Below, one piece after another: positions 48,949 through 58,753 of a DNA stretch of 64,000 nt. Position 1 is the first letter of the stretch. Every line of letters begins with the position of its first letter. The translations under genes and the position numbers were made by a program. Source of the stretch: JAEZPW01 sp035629075 (lineage in GTDB: Bacteria; Acidobacteriota; Terriglobia; Terriglobales; Acidobacteriaceae); contig DASPIK010000080.1 in assembly GCA_035629075.1 (NCBI GenBank), positions 80,953 to 144,952 of the forward strand. Reading direction: 5' to 3'. The notes beneath the pieces are model-generated. The model saw nothing but the letters and a program-made list of their open reading frames with translations, was not told the DNA's origin and ran no database searches.

Positions 48949-50385
48949 GTGGCCTACATACAATTTCTCGGTGCCGCGGGTACCGTCACGGGTTCAAAAC
49001 ACCTGATCAATACGTCCGGCGATCTAAGCGGTAAGGACGGTTTTCAAGTTCTCATAGACTGCGGCTTGTTCCAGGGCCCTAAGGAGTGGCGAGAAAAAAA
49101 CTGGCGCGAAACTCCGATACCTGCGAAAGAGATCGATGCCGTCATCCTGACACATGCACACCTTGACCACTCCGGATGGGTCCCGAAGCTGGTGAAAGAA
49201 GGCTTTCGAGGTCCGATTTACGCCACGCCGTCCACAATCGATCTGTGTGGAATCCTGCTGCCTGATTCCGGGCACCTCCAAGAGGAAGATGCGGCGTTTC
49301 ACAACAAGGTGAAGAGTTCGAAGCATACGCCTGCCTTGCCGCTCTATACGCTCGAAGAGGCGCAGGAATGTCTGCAGTATTTCCGTCCGGTGCCGTTTGA
49401 CGAGGTCAAGCAGCTAAGACCGAATTTCTCGTTCCGGTTCGTGCGTGCGGCGCACATCCTTGGCTCTTCTATGGTCGAGGCGACTGTCACGGAGGAAGGT
49501 CGGGCCCGCAAACTACTGTTCACCGGTGACCTTGGGCGAGTACGTGATTCCCAAATCGCGCCCGGTCGCGTTGAGTATTCGGGTCCAGAGGAGAGCAGGA
49601 CCGCCGACGTGCTGGTCACAGAATCGACATATGGCAACCGGTTGCATCCCGACGATGATCCGCGTCCGCAAATGGCAAAACTGATCACCGACACGGTCAA
49701 GCGCGGCGGTAGTGTGCTGGTGCCGGCGTTCGCGGTCGAGCGCACGCAGAAGTTTCTTTTCATGCTGAAGGAACTGATGGAGACCCGGCAGATACCGCGG
49801 GTCCCTGTGTTCGCGGATTCGCCGATGGCGATCAACGCCGTCAGGATATTCCTGAAGCACACTGAAGAGTTCAGTGAGGGCACGAAGCGCCTCATCGGGC
49901 AATATGGGTCCCCATTGGAGTGGGACAATTTCAATTTCGCGATCACTCCTGCCGAATCGAAGAAGATCAACGATAGCCGTTACCCCTGCATCATCGTCTC
50001 CTCGAACGGAATGTGTACGGGAGGACGTATTCAGCATCACCTTCTACTTCGCCTGCCTGATCCACGAAATCTGATCATGTTCATCGGATTTCAGGCGGTG
50101 GGCACGCGAGGTCGGCAGATCAAGGATGGCGAACCGCAGGTGAAAATCTTCGGACAAATTGTGCCTGTGCGCGCACAGGTCGCTGCGATAGAGCAATTTA
50201 GCGATCACGCGGACACGCCAGAGATGCTGGAGTGGATGCGAACGTTTAGGAACACGCCTAATCACACCTGGCTCGTGCATGGTGAGCCGGCAGCTTCCTC
50301 CGCTTTGCAGAACGCTATTTCTTCTTCTTTGAAGTGGCCCAATGTGAATATTGCTGAGTATATGCAGAAAATTGCACTTCGCTGA
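48949..50385 (+). CDS. beta-CASP metallo-beta-lactamase-fold RNA/DNA-processing-type hydrolase
   Basis: 478 residues, GTG start at 48949 after GAGGAGC. The MBL core shows FLGAAGTVTGSKHLI, the zinc motif THAHLDHSGWVPKL and a later RAAHILGSS. The beta-CASP cap and the C-terminal metal-binding segment follow: VTESTYGNRLHP, VFADSPMAINA, IIVSSNGMCTGGRIQHH and QFSDHADTPE. This is the YSH1/YsiA-type exoribonuclease or mRNA 3'-processing-like group. Whether it acts on RNA in this organism is unknown. It stands alone. Confidence 0.9.
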   Translation: MAYIQFLGAAGTVTGSKHLINTSGDLSGKDGFQVLIDCGLFQGPKEWREKNWRETPIPAKEIDAVILTHAHLDHSGWVPKLVKEGFRGPIYATPSTIDLCGILLPDSGHLQEEDAAFHNKVKSSKHTPALPLYTLEEAQECLQYFRPVPFDEVKQLRPNFSFRFVRAAHILGSSMVEATVTEEGRARKLLFTGDLGRVRDSQIAPGRVEYSGPEESRTADVLVTESTYGNRLHPDDDPRPQMAKLITDTVKRGGSVLVPAFAVERTQKFLFMLKELMETRQIPRVPVFADSPMAINAVRIFLKHTEEFSEGTKRLIGQYGSPLEWDNFNFAITPAESKKINDSRYPCIIVSSNGMCTGGRIQHHLLLRLPDPRNLIMFIGFQAVGTRGRQIKDGEPQVKIFGQIVPVRAQVAAIEQFSDHADTPEMLEWMRTFRNTPNHTWLVHGEPAASSALQNAISSSLKWPNVNIAEYMQKIALR

Positions 50386-50393
50386 CACTGTCA

Positions 50394-50441
50394 CGGCGGC
50401 GGTACTCTCGAGTGCCGCCGCATCAGCATCGTTCTTTTTTT
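50394..50441 (+). terminator. probable terminator of the beta-CASP hydrolase gene
   Basis: CGGCGGC (50394-50400) and GCCGCCG (50414-50420) frame an inner ACTC/GAGT stem. A run of seven or more T follows at 50433-50441, rather far from the stem, so efficiency is uncertain. Confidence 0.5.
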
Positions 50442-50452
50442 GTTCTTTCCGT

Positions 50453-50483
50453 TTGAAGCGAGACTCTGCTCCAGCGCTATAAT
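50453..50483 (+). promoter_or_regulatory. promoter of the radical SAM gene
   Basis: A perfect TATAAT (50478-50483) lies 63 nt before the ATG; TTGAAG (50453-50458) is the best -35 match but with a 19-nt spacer. Confidence 0.5.
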
Positions 50484-50546
50484 TTTGGGCTCGCAAGGCT
50501 CGTTCCCCGGCCTCCAAGAAAGACCTTTTGTAATGGAGACGGCACA

Positions 50547-51932
50547 ATGGCCACCGCCCCTGCTAAGTTCCGTATCGATGTAGCCATTCACGACCTCTTG
50601 ATGAACTCCGCTCCGAACAAGCCTCAGCCTCCCGAGCCGAAGGGACTGACGCTGCCGGAACCGGTGTTTCCCCAATACCCTGAAAAACTCGACGATCCAG
50701 GGCCCGAAATACCGCCTGAACGACGTGATTGGGACTTGAAATCGAAGATGCACAAGATGCGCGGATGGCTCGTGCCGTACATAAGATCTCGCTTCCTGCT
50801 AGGGGAGTTTCATCCAATCACGTCCTATCTCTTTGTCGAGTACAAGTGCAACCTCGATTGCTGGTACTGCTGGGCTTTCGACAATCGTGTGAAGGGTATG
50901 ACGGAGGACGTGGCGCGACGCGCCATCGACTGGCTGCACGACCACGGGTGTCGCGTCCTGGCGCTGATGGGTGGCGAGCCATTGTTGCGCCCACAGTTTG
51001 CCCACAAGGTGGTGTATTACGCAGCTAAGAAGGGCTTCTGGATCTACATCGGCACGAACGGCAGACTCTTGCGGCCCGACGTTACAGATCGTCTGGGCGA
51101 TGCCGGAGTGGCGGTTTTCAATTTTGCGCTGGATGCGTGGGACTTGAAACCCGGATTGCCGAAAGCGCTTGTGCCCGCGCAGAAGAACCTTGAATACGTG
51201 CTGCGTAAGCAGTATGTCTACGACTACATGGTGTTCTTCAATATCAACATCTGCCGCAACAACCACGAGGATGTGAGGCACATAACGGAATACGCTCACC
51301 AGCATCGCGTCGCGACTGACTACCACATCAATGAAACACCTATGCTCGAACAGGACGAGCATTTCAAGCACCTGAATGACAATCCGACCTATATCCGGCC
51401 TGAAGATTGGCGAGCTACGGACGAGTTGATCGACTGGATCATCGGGAAAAACAAGTCGGGCTATCAGATGGTCAACTCCTTCCAGCGCCTTCAGGAGATG
51501 AAAGCGTTCATGCGGATGTCGTCGGGATTGGATATTCGGCAGGTGGGTTGGTATGGCGACGGTACCGGGCTGAATGGTCAAACGGCCGAGATGTTGAAGC
51601 GCACGCCGGGCATCATCCAAGACGAAAATGGCGATTTGCGATTCACTGACTGGAACTGTCGTGCAGGGCAGAACAATGTGATTATCCGGACCGACGGCAC
51701 AGTCGCGCCATGCTTCCCGATGTATCCGGCCACTTACAATTGGGGCAACATCGACCAATTCAACTTCGATCCTGCTGAACTGAAAACTATGAAGAAGACG
51801 TGCGAGAAGCACTGCTTCTCTACTCTGAACCACAACCTCAGCTACTGCTACGACGGCAAGCGGGTGATGAAGTGGTTATTTCGTCAGGCCAAGAATGGCT
51901 TCGGGGCAGGGGCGAGGAGCTTTGAAGACTAA
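50547..51932 (+). CDS. radical SAM protein with SPASM-like C-terminal cluster
   Basis: 461 residues. A Pro-rich N-terminal part of about 90 residues precedes the radical SAM core, where C101-x3-C105-x2-C108 (CNLDCWYC) binds the SAM iron-sulfur cluster and MGGEPLL is the SAM-binding GGE motif. The C-terminal Cys pattern (WNCRAG, VAPCFPMYP, CEKHCF, SYCYD) is that of a SPASM/twitch domain with auxiliary cluster. SPASM proteins modify peptides, sugars or other substrates. No precursor-like peptide or partner is adjacent, so the substrate is unknown. Confidence 0.88.
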   Translation: MATAPAKFRIDVAIHDLLMNSAPNKPQPPEPKGLTLPEPVFPQYPEKLDDPGPEIPPERRDWDLKSKMHKMRGWLVPYIRSRFLLGEFHPITSYLFVEYKCNLDCWYCWAFDNRVKGMTEDVARRAIDWLHDHGCRVLALMGGEPLLRPQFAHKVVYYAAKKGFWIYIGTNGRLLRPDVTDRLGDAGVAVFNFALDAWDLKPGLPKALVPAQKNLEYVLRKQYVYDYMVFFNINICRNNHEDVRHITEYAHQHRVATDYHINETPMLEQDEHFKHLNDNPTYIRPEDWRATDELIDWIIGKNKSGYQMVNSFQRLQEMKAFMRMSSGLDIRQVGWYGDGTGLNGQTAEMLKRTPGIIQDENGDLRFTDWNCRAGQNNVIIRTDGTVAPCFPMYPATYNWGNIDQFNFDPAELKTMKKTCEKHCFSTLNHNLSYCYDGKRVMKWLFRQAKNGFGAGARSFED

Positions 51933-51956
51933 TCTCGTCAACGGGTAGTTGGCCGC

Positions 51957-51992
51957 GACGCTCAGCCCTGAACGGTTGAGCGTCCTGTTTTC
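51957..51992 (+). terminator. terminator of the radical SAM gene
   Basis: GACGCTCA (51957-51964) pairs with TGAGCGTC (51977-51984), followed by CTGTTTTCCTT. The stem is perfect over 8 bp and lies 24 nt past the stop. Confidence 0.65.
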
Positions 51993-52028
51993 CTTGCGAG
52001 ACAACCGCGGCGTGGTTGCTGCCCGGGC

Positions 52029-53096
52029 TTACGGCTCTCGCTGACCCCTCCTAGCGTTCGTGAACTTTACAAGTGAATCAAGCTTCGCCGCAGCCGAGCC
52101 GCTATCGAGCGCGTTTACGGCCATCGGGATCGCTTCCGCAATCGAGTTGGCCCTGCCCGCTGCGACCAATGTGGCTGCAGCATTAAGCAGTACCACATCT
52201 CGACGCGCATCCTGATTGCCCTTCAGAATCGCACGAATGATCTCGGCGTTCGCTGTGACGTCTCCGCCCGAAATGTCCTCGAGGGTGGCGCGACGCAGGC
52301 CAAACTGTTCAGGCTCAACTTCGTAAGTGTGTACCGTGTCGTTCCTGACTTCGGCAATTCGGGTCGGACCGGTGATTGTGATTTCGTCCAAGCCGTCGCT
52401 GCCATGGACAACAAGCGCGCGCTTGAGGCCCAGCATGCAGAGCGCTTCTGCAAGTTTTTCAACAAGTTCCGCGGAGTAAACTCCGACCACCTGGGCCGAC
52501 GCATGTGCCGGGTTCGTCAGGGGGCCCAGCAGATTGAAAACGGTTCTCAGACGCAGTTCGCGCCTTGCCGGCTGAACGTACTTCATGGCTGAGTGCATGG
52601 CGGGGGCGAACAGGAAGGCAACGCCGACCTCATCAAGGCACTGTGCAATGCGGCCCGGCGGTAGCGTCAATTTGACGCCAAGGGCCTCGACCACGTCTGC
52701 TGAGCCGCATTTCGAAGTTACGCTGCGATTGCCGTGCTTGGCTACTCTAACGCCTGCTCCGGCGACCACAAGCGCGGTCGCGGTCGAGATGTTGAATGTA
52801 CCGCTGGCGTCGCCACCCGTCCCGCAGGTATCGACCAGCGCGTCGCGTTCCGTGTCGCTGACATCGATAGTTGAGTTCTGAGTGGCATGCAGCGGGACTG
52901 CGGCGCTGCGAATCGCCTCGGCAAACCCGACTATCTCTTCCACGGTTTCGCCCTTCATGTGGAGTGCGACAAGCAGTGCCGCGATTTGCGAGTCGGTGCA
53001 CTCGCCTGCAAGTATCTGAGCCATCACGGCTCGGGCTTCGTCTCGCGAGAGCGACTGGTGATGATTGGCGATGCGATGAAGAGCCTCAAAAATCAT
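52029..53096 (-). CDS. trpD: anthranilate phosphoribosyltransferase
   Basis: Second step of tryptophan synthesis, joining anthranilate to PRPP. 355 residues with DTCGTGGDASGTFNISTATA (PRPP-binding), AKHGNRSVTSKCGSADVVEALG and NLLGPLTNPAHA, all TrpD signatures, then SGSDGLDE-like HGSDGLDEITITGPT. No other trp gene is adjacent, so the pathway is dispersed here. The ATG at 53096 gives the normal family N-terminus (MIFEALHRIANHHQSLSRDE). Confidence 0.97.
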   Translation of the reverse strand: MIFEALHRIANHHQSLSRDEARAVMAQILAGECTDSQIAALLVALHMKGETVEEIVGFAEAIRSAAVPLHATQNSTIDVSDTERDALVDTCGTGGDASGTFNISTATALVVAGAGVRVAKHGNRSVTSKCGSADVVEALGVKLTLPPGRIAQCLDEVGVAFLFAPAMHSAMKYVQPARRELRLRTVFNLLGPLTNPAHASAQVVGVYSAELVEKLAEALCMLGLKRALVVHGSDGLDEITITGPTRIAEVRNDTVHTYEVEPEQFGLRRATLEDISGGDVTANAEIIRAILKGNQDARRDVVLLNAAATLVAAGRANSIAEAIPMAVNALDSGSAAAKLDSLVKFTNARRGQREP

Positions 53097-53211
53097 TCGT
53101 AAGTAGCAATCTGTAAATTGAAATAGGGTGATGATCGAGGCAGGAGTACACGTCGAGCCGCGACAACATTCAAATTAGAAACGACAACTCAACAAATTAC
53201 AATTTGCTTCA

Positions 53212-53241
53212 TTGCCCCTTCACACCGCCATTGAGTACAAT
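53212..53241 (+). promoter_or_regulatory. possible promoter of sucC
   Basis: TTGCCC (53212-53217), an 18-nt spacer and TACAAT (53236-53241). The leader would be about 75 nt. The rest of the gap from 53097 is A/T-rich and shows no other element. Confidence 0.35.
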
Positions 53242-53323
53242 CCTCGGTTCTTAAATCCCCATCGAAGCAGCGGAGCCGGCGTGTCGTGGGGCCCGGCCGG
53301 ACCTGCTTGCTTGGCTTCTACGA

Positions 53324-54505
<1,182 letters not shown>

Positions 54506-54518
54506 CGGGGAGGAATCG

Positions 54519-55397
54519 ATGGCCGTACTGGTTGATAAGAATACGAGACTGATCGTTCAAGGATTGACCGGGCGCGAAGGCACCTTCCACGCGAAGGCCT
54601 CCGCCGAGTATGGAACCAAGGTGGTCGGCGGCGTTACGCCCGGCAAGGGCGGTACCAAGCACGAAGGCTGGCCGATCTTCAACACCGTGGAAGAGGCTGT
54701 GCGCGAGACTGGCGCGAACGCGACCGTGATCTTTGTTCCGCCGCCGTTTGCAGCCGACGCGGTGATGGAGGCTGCCGATGCGGGCCTGCCGCTGATCGTC
54801 TGCATCACCGAAGGTATTCCCACGCTGGACATGGTGAAGGCTTGGGAGTTCCTGAAAGGTAAGAAGTCCCGCCTGATCGGCCCCAATTGCCCGGGCATTA
54901 TTTCACCAGGCAAATGCAAAATCGGCATCATGCCTGGCCACATTCATCGGGAAGGGAATGTCGGCATTGTTTCTCGCTCTGGCACGCTGACTTACGAAGC
55001 CGTACATCAACTTACCTTGCGCGGGATCGGTCAGAGCACTGCAATCGGGATCGGGGGCGATCCGATCATCGGCACGAACTTCATCGATGCTCTGGCGCTG
55101 TTCCAGGCTGATCCGGAAACGGAAGCCATCATCATGATCGGCGAGATCGGGGGGAACGCCGAAGAGAACGCAGCCGAGTTCGTTAAGCAGAACGTAACGA
55201 AGCCGGTTGTATCGTTCATTGCCGGTCAGACTGCGCCTCCGGGGCGCCGCATGGGCCACGCTGGGGCCATCATCAGCGGCGGAAAGGGAACGGCAGCCGA
55301 GAAGATGAAGGCACTCGAGAGCGCCGGAATAAAGGTCGCGAAGTCGCCGGCCGAGATCGGTGAAACGCTCGTCAGCGTTCTTGGCGTAAAGGCATAA
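54519..55397 (+). CDS. sucD: succinate--CoA ligase, alpha subunit
   Basis: The CoA-binding subunit carrying the phosphohistidine. 292 residues with a Rossmann N-terminus (VQGLTGREGTFHAKASAEYG), GPNCPGIISPGKCKIGIMPGH, SRSGTLTYEAVHQLTLRGIGQ and the active-site His in GRRMGHAGAIISGGKGTAAEKM. It pairs with SucC in the gene before. The TCA-cycle role is certain for the family; the nucleotide (ATP or GTP) cannot be told by eye. Confidence 0.98.
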   Translation: MAVLVDKNTRLIVQGLTGREGTFHAKASAEYGTKVVGGVTPGKGGTKHEGWPIFNTVEEAVRETGANATVIFVPPPFAADAVMEAADAGLPLIVCITEGIPTLDMVKAWEFLKGKKSRLIGPNCPGIISPGKCKIGIMPGHIHREGNVGIVSRSGTLTYEAVHQLTLRGIGQSTAIGIGGDPIIGTNFIDALALFQADPETEAIIMIGEIGGNAEENAAEFVKQNVTKPVVSFIAGQTAPPGRRMGHAGAIISGGKGTAAEKMKALESAGIKVAKSPAEIGETLVSVLGVKA

Positions 55398-55415
55398 GAA
55401 ATCTCGATGTCCCAA

Positions 55416-55544
55416 TTTCAAGCGAGAGGCGCGTCCGGGGAATAGATGCCCTGTCATGGGGATTATGTTCGCGCCTGGACTGTCCAGCAGGACTTTCCTG
55501 GCCGCGAGCAGCTCCAAGCTCCGGATCATGTTTCTCGCTTGAAA
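55416..55544. repeat. 129-nt intergenic element bounded by a 12-bp inverted repeat
   Basis: TTTCAAGCGAGA (55416-55427) returns as its exact complement TCTCGCTTGAAA (55533-55544), with 105 nt between. The inside contains CTGGAC/GTCCAG and other short pairs, and CTTGAAAC/ACTTGAAA motifs continue just after the right arm. No frame inside looks coding. It fills most of the sucD-ndk gap and could be a mobile repeat or a folded RNA. Confidence 0.55.
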
Positions 55545-55628
55545 CTTGAAAGTCGAGACTTGAAACTGAAGAGCTGGATCCTAAGTTCATGTAGTCACGC
55601 AATCATCTAGAAAGGTACTGACGTAAGA

Positions 55629-56060
55629 ATGCCCAAGACTCTGCAACGCACGCTTGCGATCATCAAGCCCGACGCAGTCAGCAAGAACGCCGAGGGCGAG
55701 ATCATCAGCATGATTCTCAATAATGGCTTCCGCATCGTCGGCATGAAGATGCTTCACATCACGAAAGAGCAGGCCGAAGGCTTTTACGCCGTTCACGCAG
55801 GCAAGCCGTTCTTCAACTCCCTTACGAATTTCATGTCAGAAGGGCCGATCATAGTGTTGGCGCTTGAGAAACATGACGACGCGATTACGGCCTGGCGCAA
55901 ACTGATGGGTGCCACCAATCCGGCTAACGCCGAGGAAGGCACGATTCGCAAGAAGTTCGCCGAGAGCATCGAGCGCAACGCAGTCCATGGCTCCGATGCC
56001 GAAGATACGGCCCGCTTTGAATTGAGCTACTTCTTCGCCGGATACGAATTGGTGAGGTAA
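55629..56060 (+). CDS. ndk: nucleoside diphosphate kinase
   Basis: Transfers phosphate between NTPs and NDPs through a phosphohistidine. 143 residues with RTLAIIKPDAVSKNAEGEI at the start, the catalytic ESIERNAVHGSDAEDTA (His in NAVHGSD) and FAESIERN block near the C-terminus, and GPIIVLALEKHDDA. It lies 231 nt after sucD and 2 nt before the tautomerase gene, so probably belongs to a sucC-sucD-ndk-tautomerase unit. Confidence 0.97.
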   Translation: MPKTLQRTLAIIKPDAVSKNAEGEIISMILNNGFRIVGMKMLHITKEQAEGFYAVHAGKPFFNSLTNFMSEGPIIVLALEKHDDAITAWRKLMGATNPANAEEGTIRKKFAESIERNAVHGSDAEDTARFELSYFFAGYELVR

Positions 56061-56062
56061 GA

Positions 56063-56254
56063 ATGCCGCACGTACAGATCACGATGTTGGAAGGGCGCAC
56101 GACCGAACAGAAACGCAAAGTTGCCGAGCGAATCACTCAGGTGCTGCAGGAAGAGATTGGCACTCAGAGGGAAGGCATCAGCATTTCGATCGTGGAAGTC
56201 GCGAAAGATTGCTACGCGCGCGGCGGCGTGCTGATGTGCGATAAGAACAAGTAA
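56063..56254 (+). CDS. 4-oxalocrotonate tautomerase-family protein
   Basis: 63 residues, starting 2 nt after the ndk stop. Pro is residue 2 (MPHVQITMLEGRTTEQKRKVAERI), so after Met removal it becomes the N-terminal catalytic base of the family. The size and helix-strand order match the short 4-OT hexameric enzymes. GGVLMCDK near the end is unusual. The substrate is unknown; the position next to ndk is probably operon convenience. Confidence 0.85.
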   Translation: MPHVQITMLEGRTTEQKRKVAERITQVLQEEIGTQREGISISIVEVAKDCYARGGVLMCDKNK

Positions 56255-56354
56255 GTAGAACTCCATAGGAACGCGAAGACACGGATGCAGTCGGAGCAGA
56301 GCTTTATCTGCTTCGATTTGCATCCGTGTTGTCCGTGGTTCTTCCGCGTTGTCC

Positions 56355-56834
56355 TTACGACGCCGCCTTCATCTTGGCAAAGAATTCTTGTTGGCGCTGC
56401 TCCATCTCAGCAGGGCTCAGGTCTTCCACATGTGTGGCCAGCGACCAACGATGGCCATAGGGGTCTATGACCTGGCCATAACGATCACCCCAGAACATGT
56501 TCTCGACGGGCATGGCCGACTTTGCTCCGGCGGCGACGGCTTTCGCGTAGGAAGCATCGACGTCCGGAACGTAAACCATCAGGGCCGCTGTGGTACACCC
56601 CGCGTTAATGGGCGCCTTGTTGCCCATGTCTGGGTACTCATCGGACAACATAACGACGGAGTCGCCTATCCTGATCTCGGCGTGAATGATCCTGCCGCCC
56701 GGACCGGGCATTCGCATGATCTCTTCCGCTCCGAACGCGCGTTTGTAGAACTCAATTGCCTCGTTCGAATCCGTAACGATGATGTACGGCGTAACGCTGT
56801 GATATCCAGCGGGAATGGGTGAAACATTCGCCAT
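56355..56834 (-). CDS. VOC-family (PhnB/glyoxalase-like) protein
   Basis: 159 residues with the PhnB-type pattern: GYHSVTPYIIVTDSNEAIEFYKRAFGAEEI, then GGRIIHAEIRIGDSVVMLSDEYP and, in the second half, VYVPDVDASYAKAVAAGAKS and PVENMFWGDRYGQVIDPYGHRW. These folds form two beta-alpha-beta modules with a metal site. Function in PhnB-like members is mostly unknown. It stands alone. Confidence 0.9.
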   Translation of the reverse strand: MANVSPIPAGYHSVTPYIIVTDSNEAIEFYKRAFGAEEIMRMPGPGGRIIHAEIRIGDSVVMLSDEYPDMGNKAPINAGCTTAALMVYVPDVDASYAKAVAAGAKSAMPVENMFWGDRYGQVIDPYGHRWSLATHVEDLSPAEMEQRQQEFFAKMKAAS

Positions 56835-56954
56835 GTGATTCTCCTGGGTGGGTTTGGGAGATGCTGGATCACGACGGAGGCCCCAGCTCCGCCGCAGTGG
56901 TAAGCAGAGCCGGTATCTTACCGTAAATTGCGAATACGTGCAGAGGCGTCGGTC

Positions 56955-57248
56955 CTAGCCGACGGTTGTGAAGAGTTCCTGTTTCCGAGTTCCGGGCTCG
57001 ATGATCGTAGCAAGCCCGTTGGTTATGTATTGAGCGAAGTAAGGCTGCGACCGATGGGCATCGAGCGCAGCCTGATCATCGTACTGCTCGTAAAAACAGA
57101 ACTTCTGCGGGTTATCGAGCGACTGCTGTCCTGCGTAAAAACGGCAACCAGGTTCCGTGCGAGTGTGTTCCTGCATACGGCGCACGAACTCTCGCGCTTG
57201 CTCTTCCTTGCCGGCCATTACGGTGTAGCTGACGATCAGAACCAGCAT
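56955..57248 (-). CDS. ABM (antibiotic biosynthesis monooxygenase)-domain protein
   Basis: 97 residues: LVLIVSYTVMAGKEEQAREFVRRMQEHTRTEPGCRFYAGQQSLDNPQKFCFYEQYDDQAALDAHR in outline is the dimeric ABM/YgiN fold, with the EPGC turn and YEQY strand. Related proteins are quinol monooxygenases or uncharacterised. It lies 21 nt upstream of the purA stop side, that is, it is transcribed toward 56.9 kb directly after purA on the same strand. Confidence 0.85.
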   Translation of the reverse strand: MLVLIVSYTVMAGKEEQAREFVRRMQEHTRTEPGCRFYAGQQSLDNPQKFCFYEQYDDQAALDAHRSQPYFAQYITNGLATIIEPGTRKQELFTTVG

Positions 57249-57269
57249 CTATTTCCCGCTCTCTACAGG

Positions 57270-58622
57270 TTACTTTGCCTGAACAGTATTGACAGCTCTG
57301 AGCGCGGCTGCAAACTCATCAACAAAGATCGTCTGCTCGCGGTCAGGTCCGGTGGAAACCACGCCGATTCTTGCGCCGCTCTCGCGCTCCAGGAAAGCCA
57401 GGTAATCCCGCGCCTTCTGGGGCAGCTTGCCGAATTCGGTGATTCCGAGGGTTGAGGTCTGCCATCCGGGCAGCCTCGTATAGACAGGCTCCACCGTCGA
57501 GAATCCGTCGGCGCGGGCAGGGATTTCGGTCGTTTGTTGGCCGTTGACCTTGTACGACGTGCAGACCCCAATTTCGGGTAGCTCGTCCAGGACGTCAAGT
57601 TTGGTGACCACTAGCCACGCAATGCCATTGATCGTCACGGAATAGCGAAGCAGCGGCATGTCGAGCCAACCGCAGCGGCGCGGGCGTCCAGTGACGGCGC
57701 CATACTCGTGACCCTTGTCGCGAAGGTGCTGGCCCAAGTCGTCGTTCAGTTCAGACGGGAACGGGCCTTCGCCGACTCGAGTGCAATAAGCCTTAGTGAC
57801 GCCAATGACCGTGTCTATCGCCGTCGGGGCCACGCCGGTTCCGGTCACCGCGCCGCCGGAAGTGGCACTTGACGACGTCACGAACGGATAGGTGCCATGG
57901 TCGATGTCGAGCATCGTGCCTTGAGCACCCTCGAACATGACGGACTCACCGCGTGCGACGGCCTGGTTCAGCAGCACGGCCGTGTCGGCTACGTAAGGTC
58001 CAACTTTTTCAGCAGCCCTTGCATACTCCTCGTAAATAACTGCCGGATCGAGCGGCTCCGAGTTGAACAGGCAGCGCGCGATTTCGTTCTTTTCTCGGCA
58101 GGCGTTTTCGATGGTCTTCTTCAAGAGATTGCTGTCCAGCAGGTCAGCGACACGAAGCCCGCGGCGGCCCATCTTGTCTTCGTACGACGGTCCTATTCCG
58201 CGCGACGTGGTGCCAATCTTCACGCGACCAGGGGCATTCTCAGCCGCGAGTTCGATCATGCGATGATAGGGAAGTATTACGTGGGCGCGATTGCTGACGT
58301 AAAGGTTAGGAGCTGAAGTCGCGCCCGGTCCCTCGATCTTGAGGCCTGCATCATGCAGTCGGCCAACTTCCTTCAGGAACGCAATCGGATCAAGCACAAC
58401 GCCGTTGCCGATCACGCCCTTGCATCCGGGCCGCAGCACGCCGGAAGGCACCAGTTGAAGAATAAATTTCTGCCCTTTTATCGTGACCGTGTGGCCGGCG
58501 TTGTGTCCGCCCGCGTAGCGTGCAACAACAGAGAAGTGCTCCGAGAGCACGTCAACGATTTTGCCTTTGCCTTCGTCGCCCCACTGGGCGCCGACCACTA
58601 CTGCTGTCTTGAACTCGCTCAA
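57270..58622 (-). CDS. purA: adenylosuccinate synthetase
   Basis: Converts IMP and aspartate with GTP to adenylosuccinate. 450 residues from the TTG at 58622; AGGAAGGA precedes it and the first strand (KTAVVVGAQWGDEGKGKIVD) follows six residues later. Further motifs: ARYAGGHNAGHTVT, GTTSRGIGPSYEDKMGRRGLRV, EGAQGTMLDIDHGTYPFVTSSS and GRPRRCGWLD. An ATG-like frame extends to 58727 but adds non-conserved residues. TTG initiation may lower expression. It precedes the ABM-domain gene. Confidence 0.96.
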   Translation of the reverse strand: MSEFKTAVVVGAQWGDEGKGKIVDVLSEHFSVVARYAGGHNAGHTVTIKGQKFILQLVPSGVLRPGCKGVIGNGVVLDPIAFLKEVGRLHDAGLKIEGPGATSAPNLYVSNRAHVILPYHRMIELAAENAPGRVKIGTTSRGIGPSYEDKMGRRGLRVADLLDSNLLKKTIENACREKNEIARCLFNSEPLDPAVIYEEYARAAEKVGPYVADTAVLLNQAVARGESVMFEGAQGTMLDIDHGTYPFVTSSSATSGGAVTGTGVAPTAIDTVIGVTKAYCTRVGEGPFPSELNDDLGQHLRDKGHEYGAVTGRPRRCGWLDMPLLRYSVTINGIAWLVVTKLDVLDELPEIGVCTSYKVNGQQTTEIPARADGFSTVEPVYTRLPGWQTSTLGITEFGKLPQKARDYLAFLERESGARIGVVSTGPDREQTIFVDEFAAALRAVNTVQAK

Positions 58623-58753
58623 AGTATTCCTTCCTCGCGTAGTCGGTGCGAGCACACACCTGCTGGATCGCAAAAGTTCGGACCTGTGATTTCGACAGGA
58701 GAGCCGCCAACTCAAAAATCTTAACATCTTGCATGGCGGTTACATGCATGCGC

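Noticed and set aside
50799..51833. 344-codon open frame on the minus strand opposite the radical SAM gene
   Set aside because: It is a codon-bias mirror of the real gene; the plus-strand frame carries all the family motifs.
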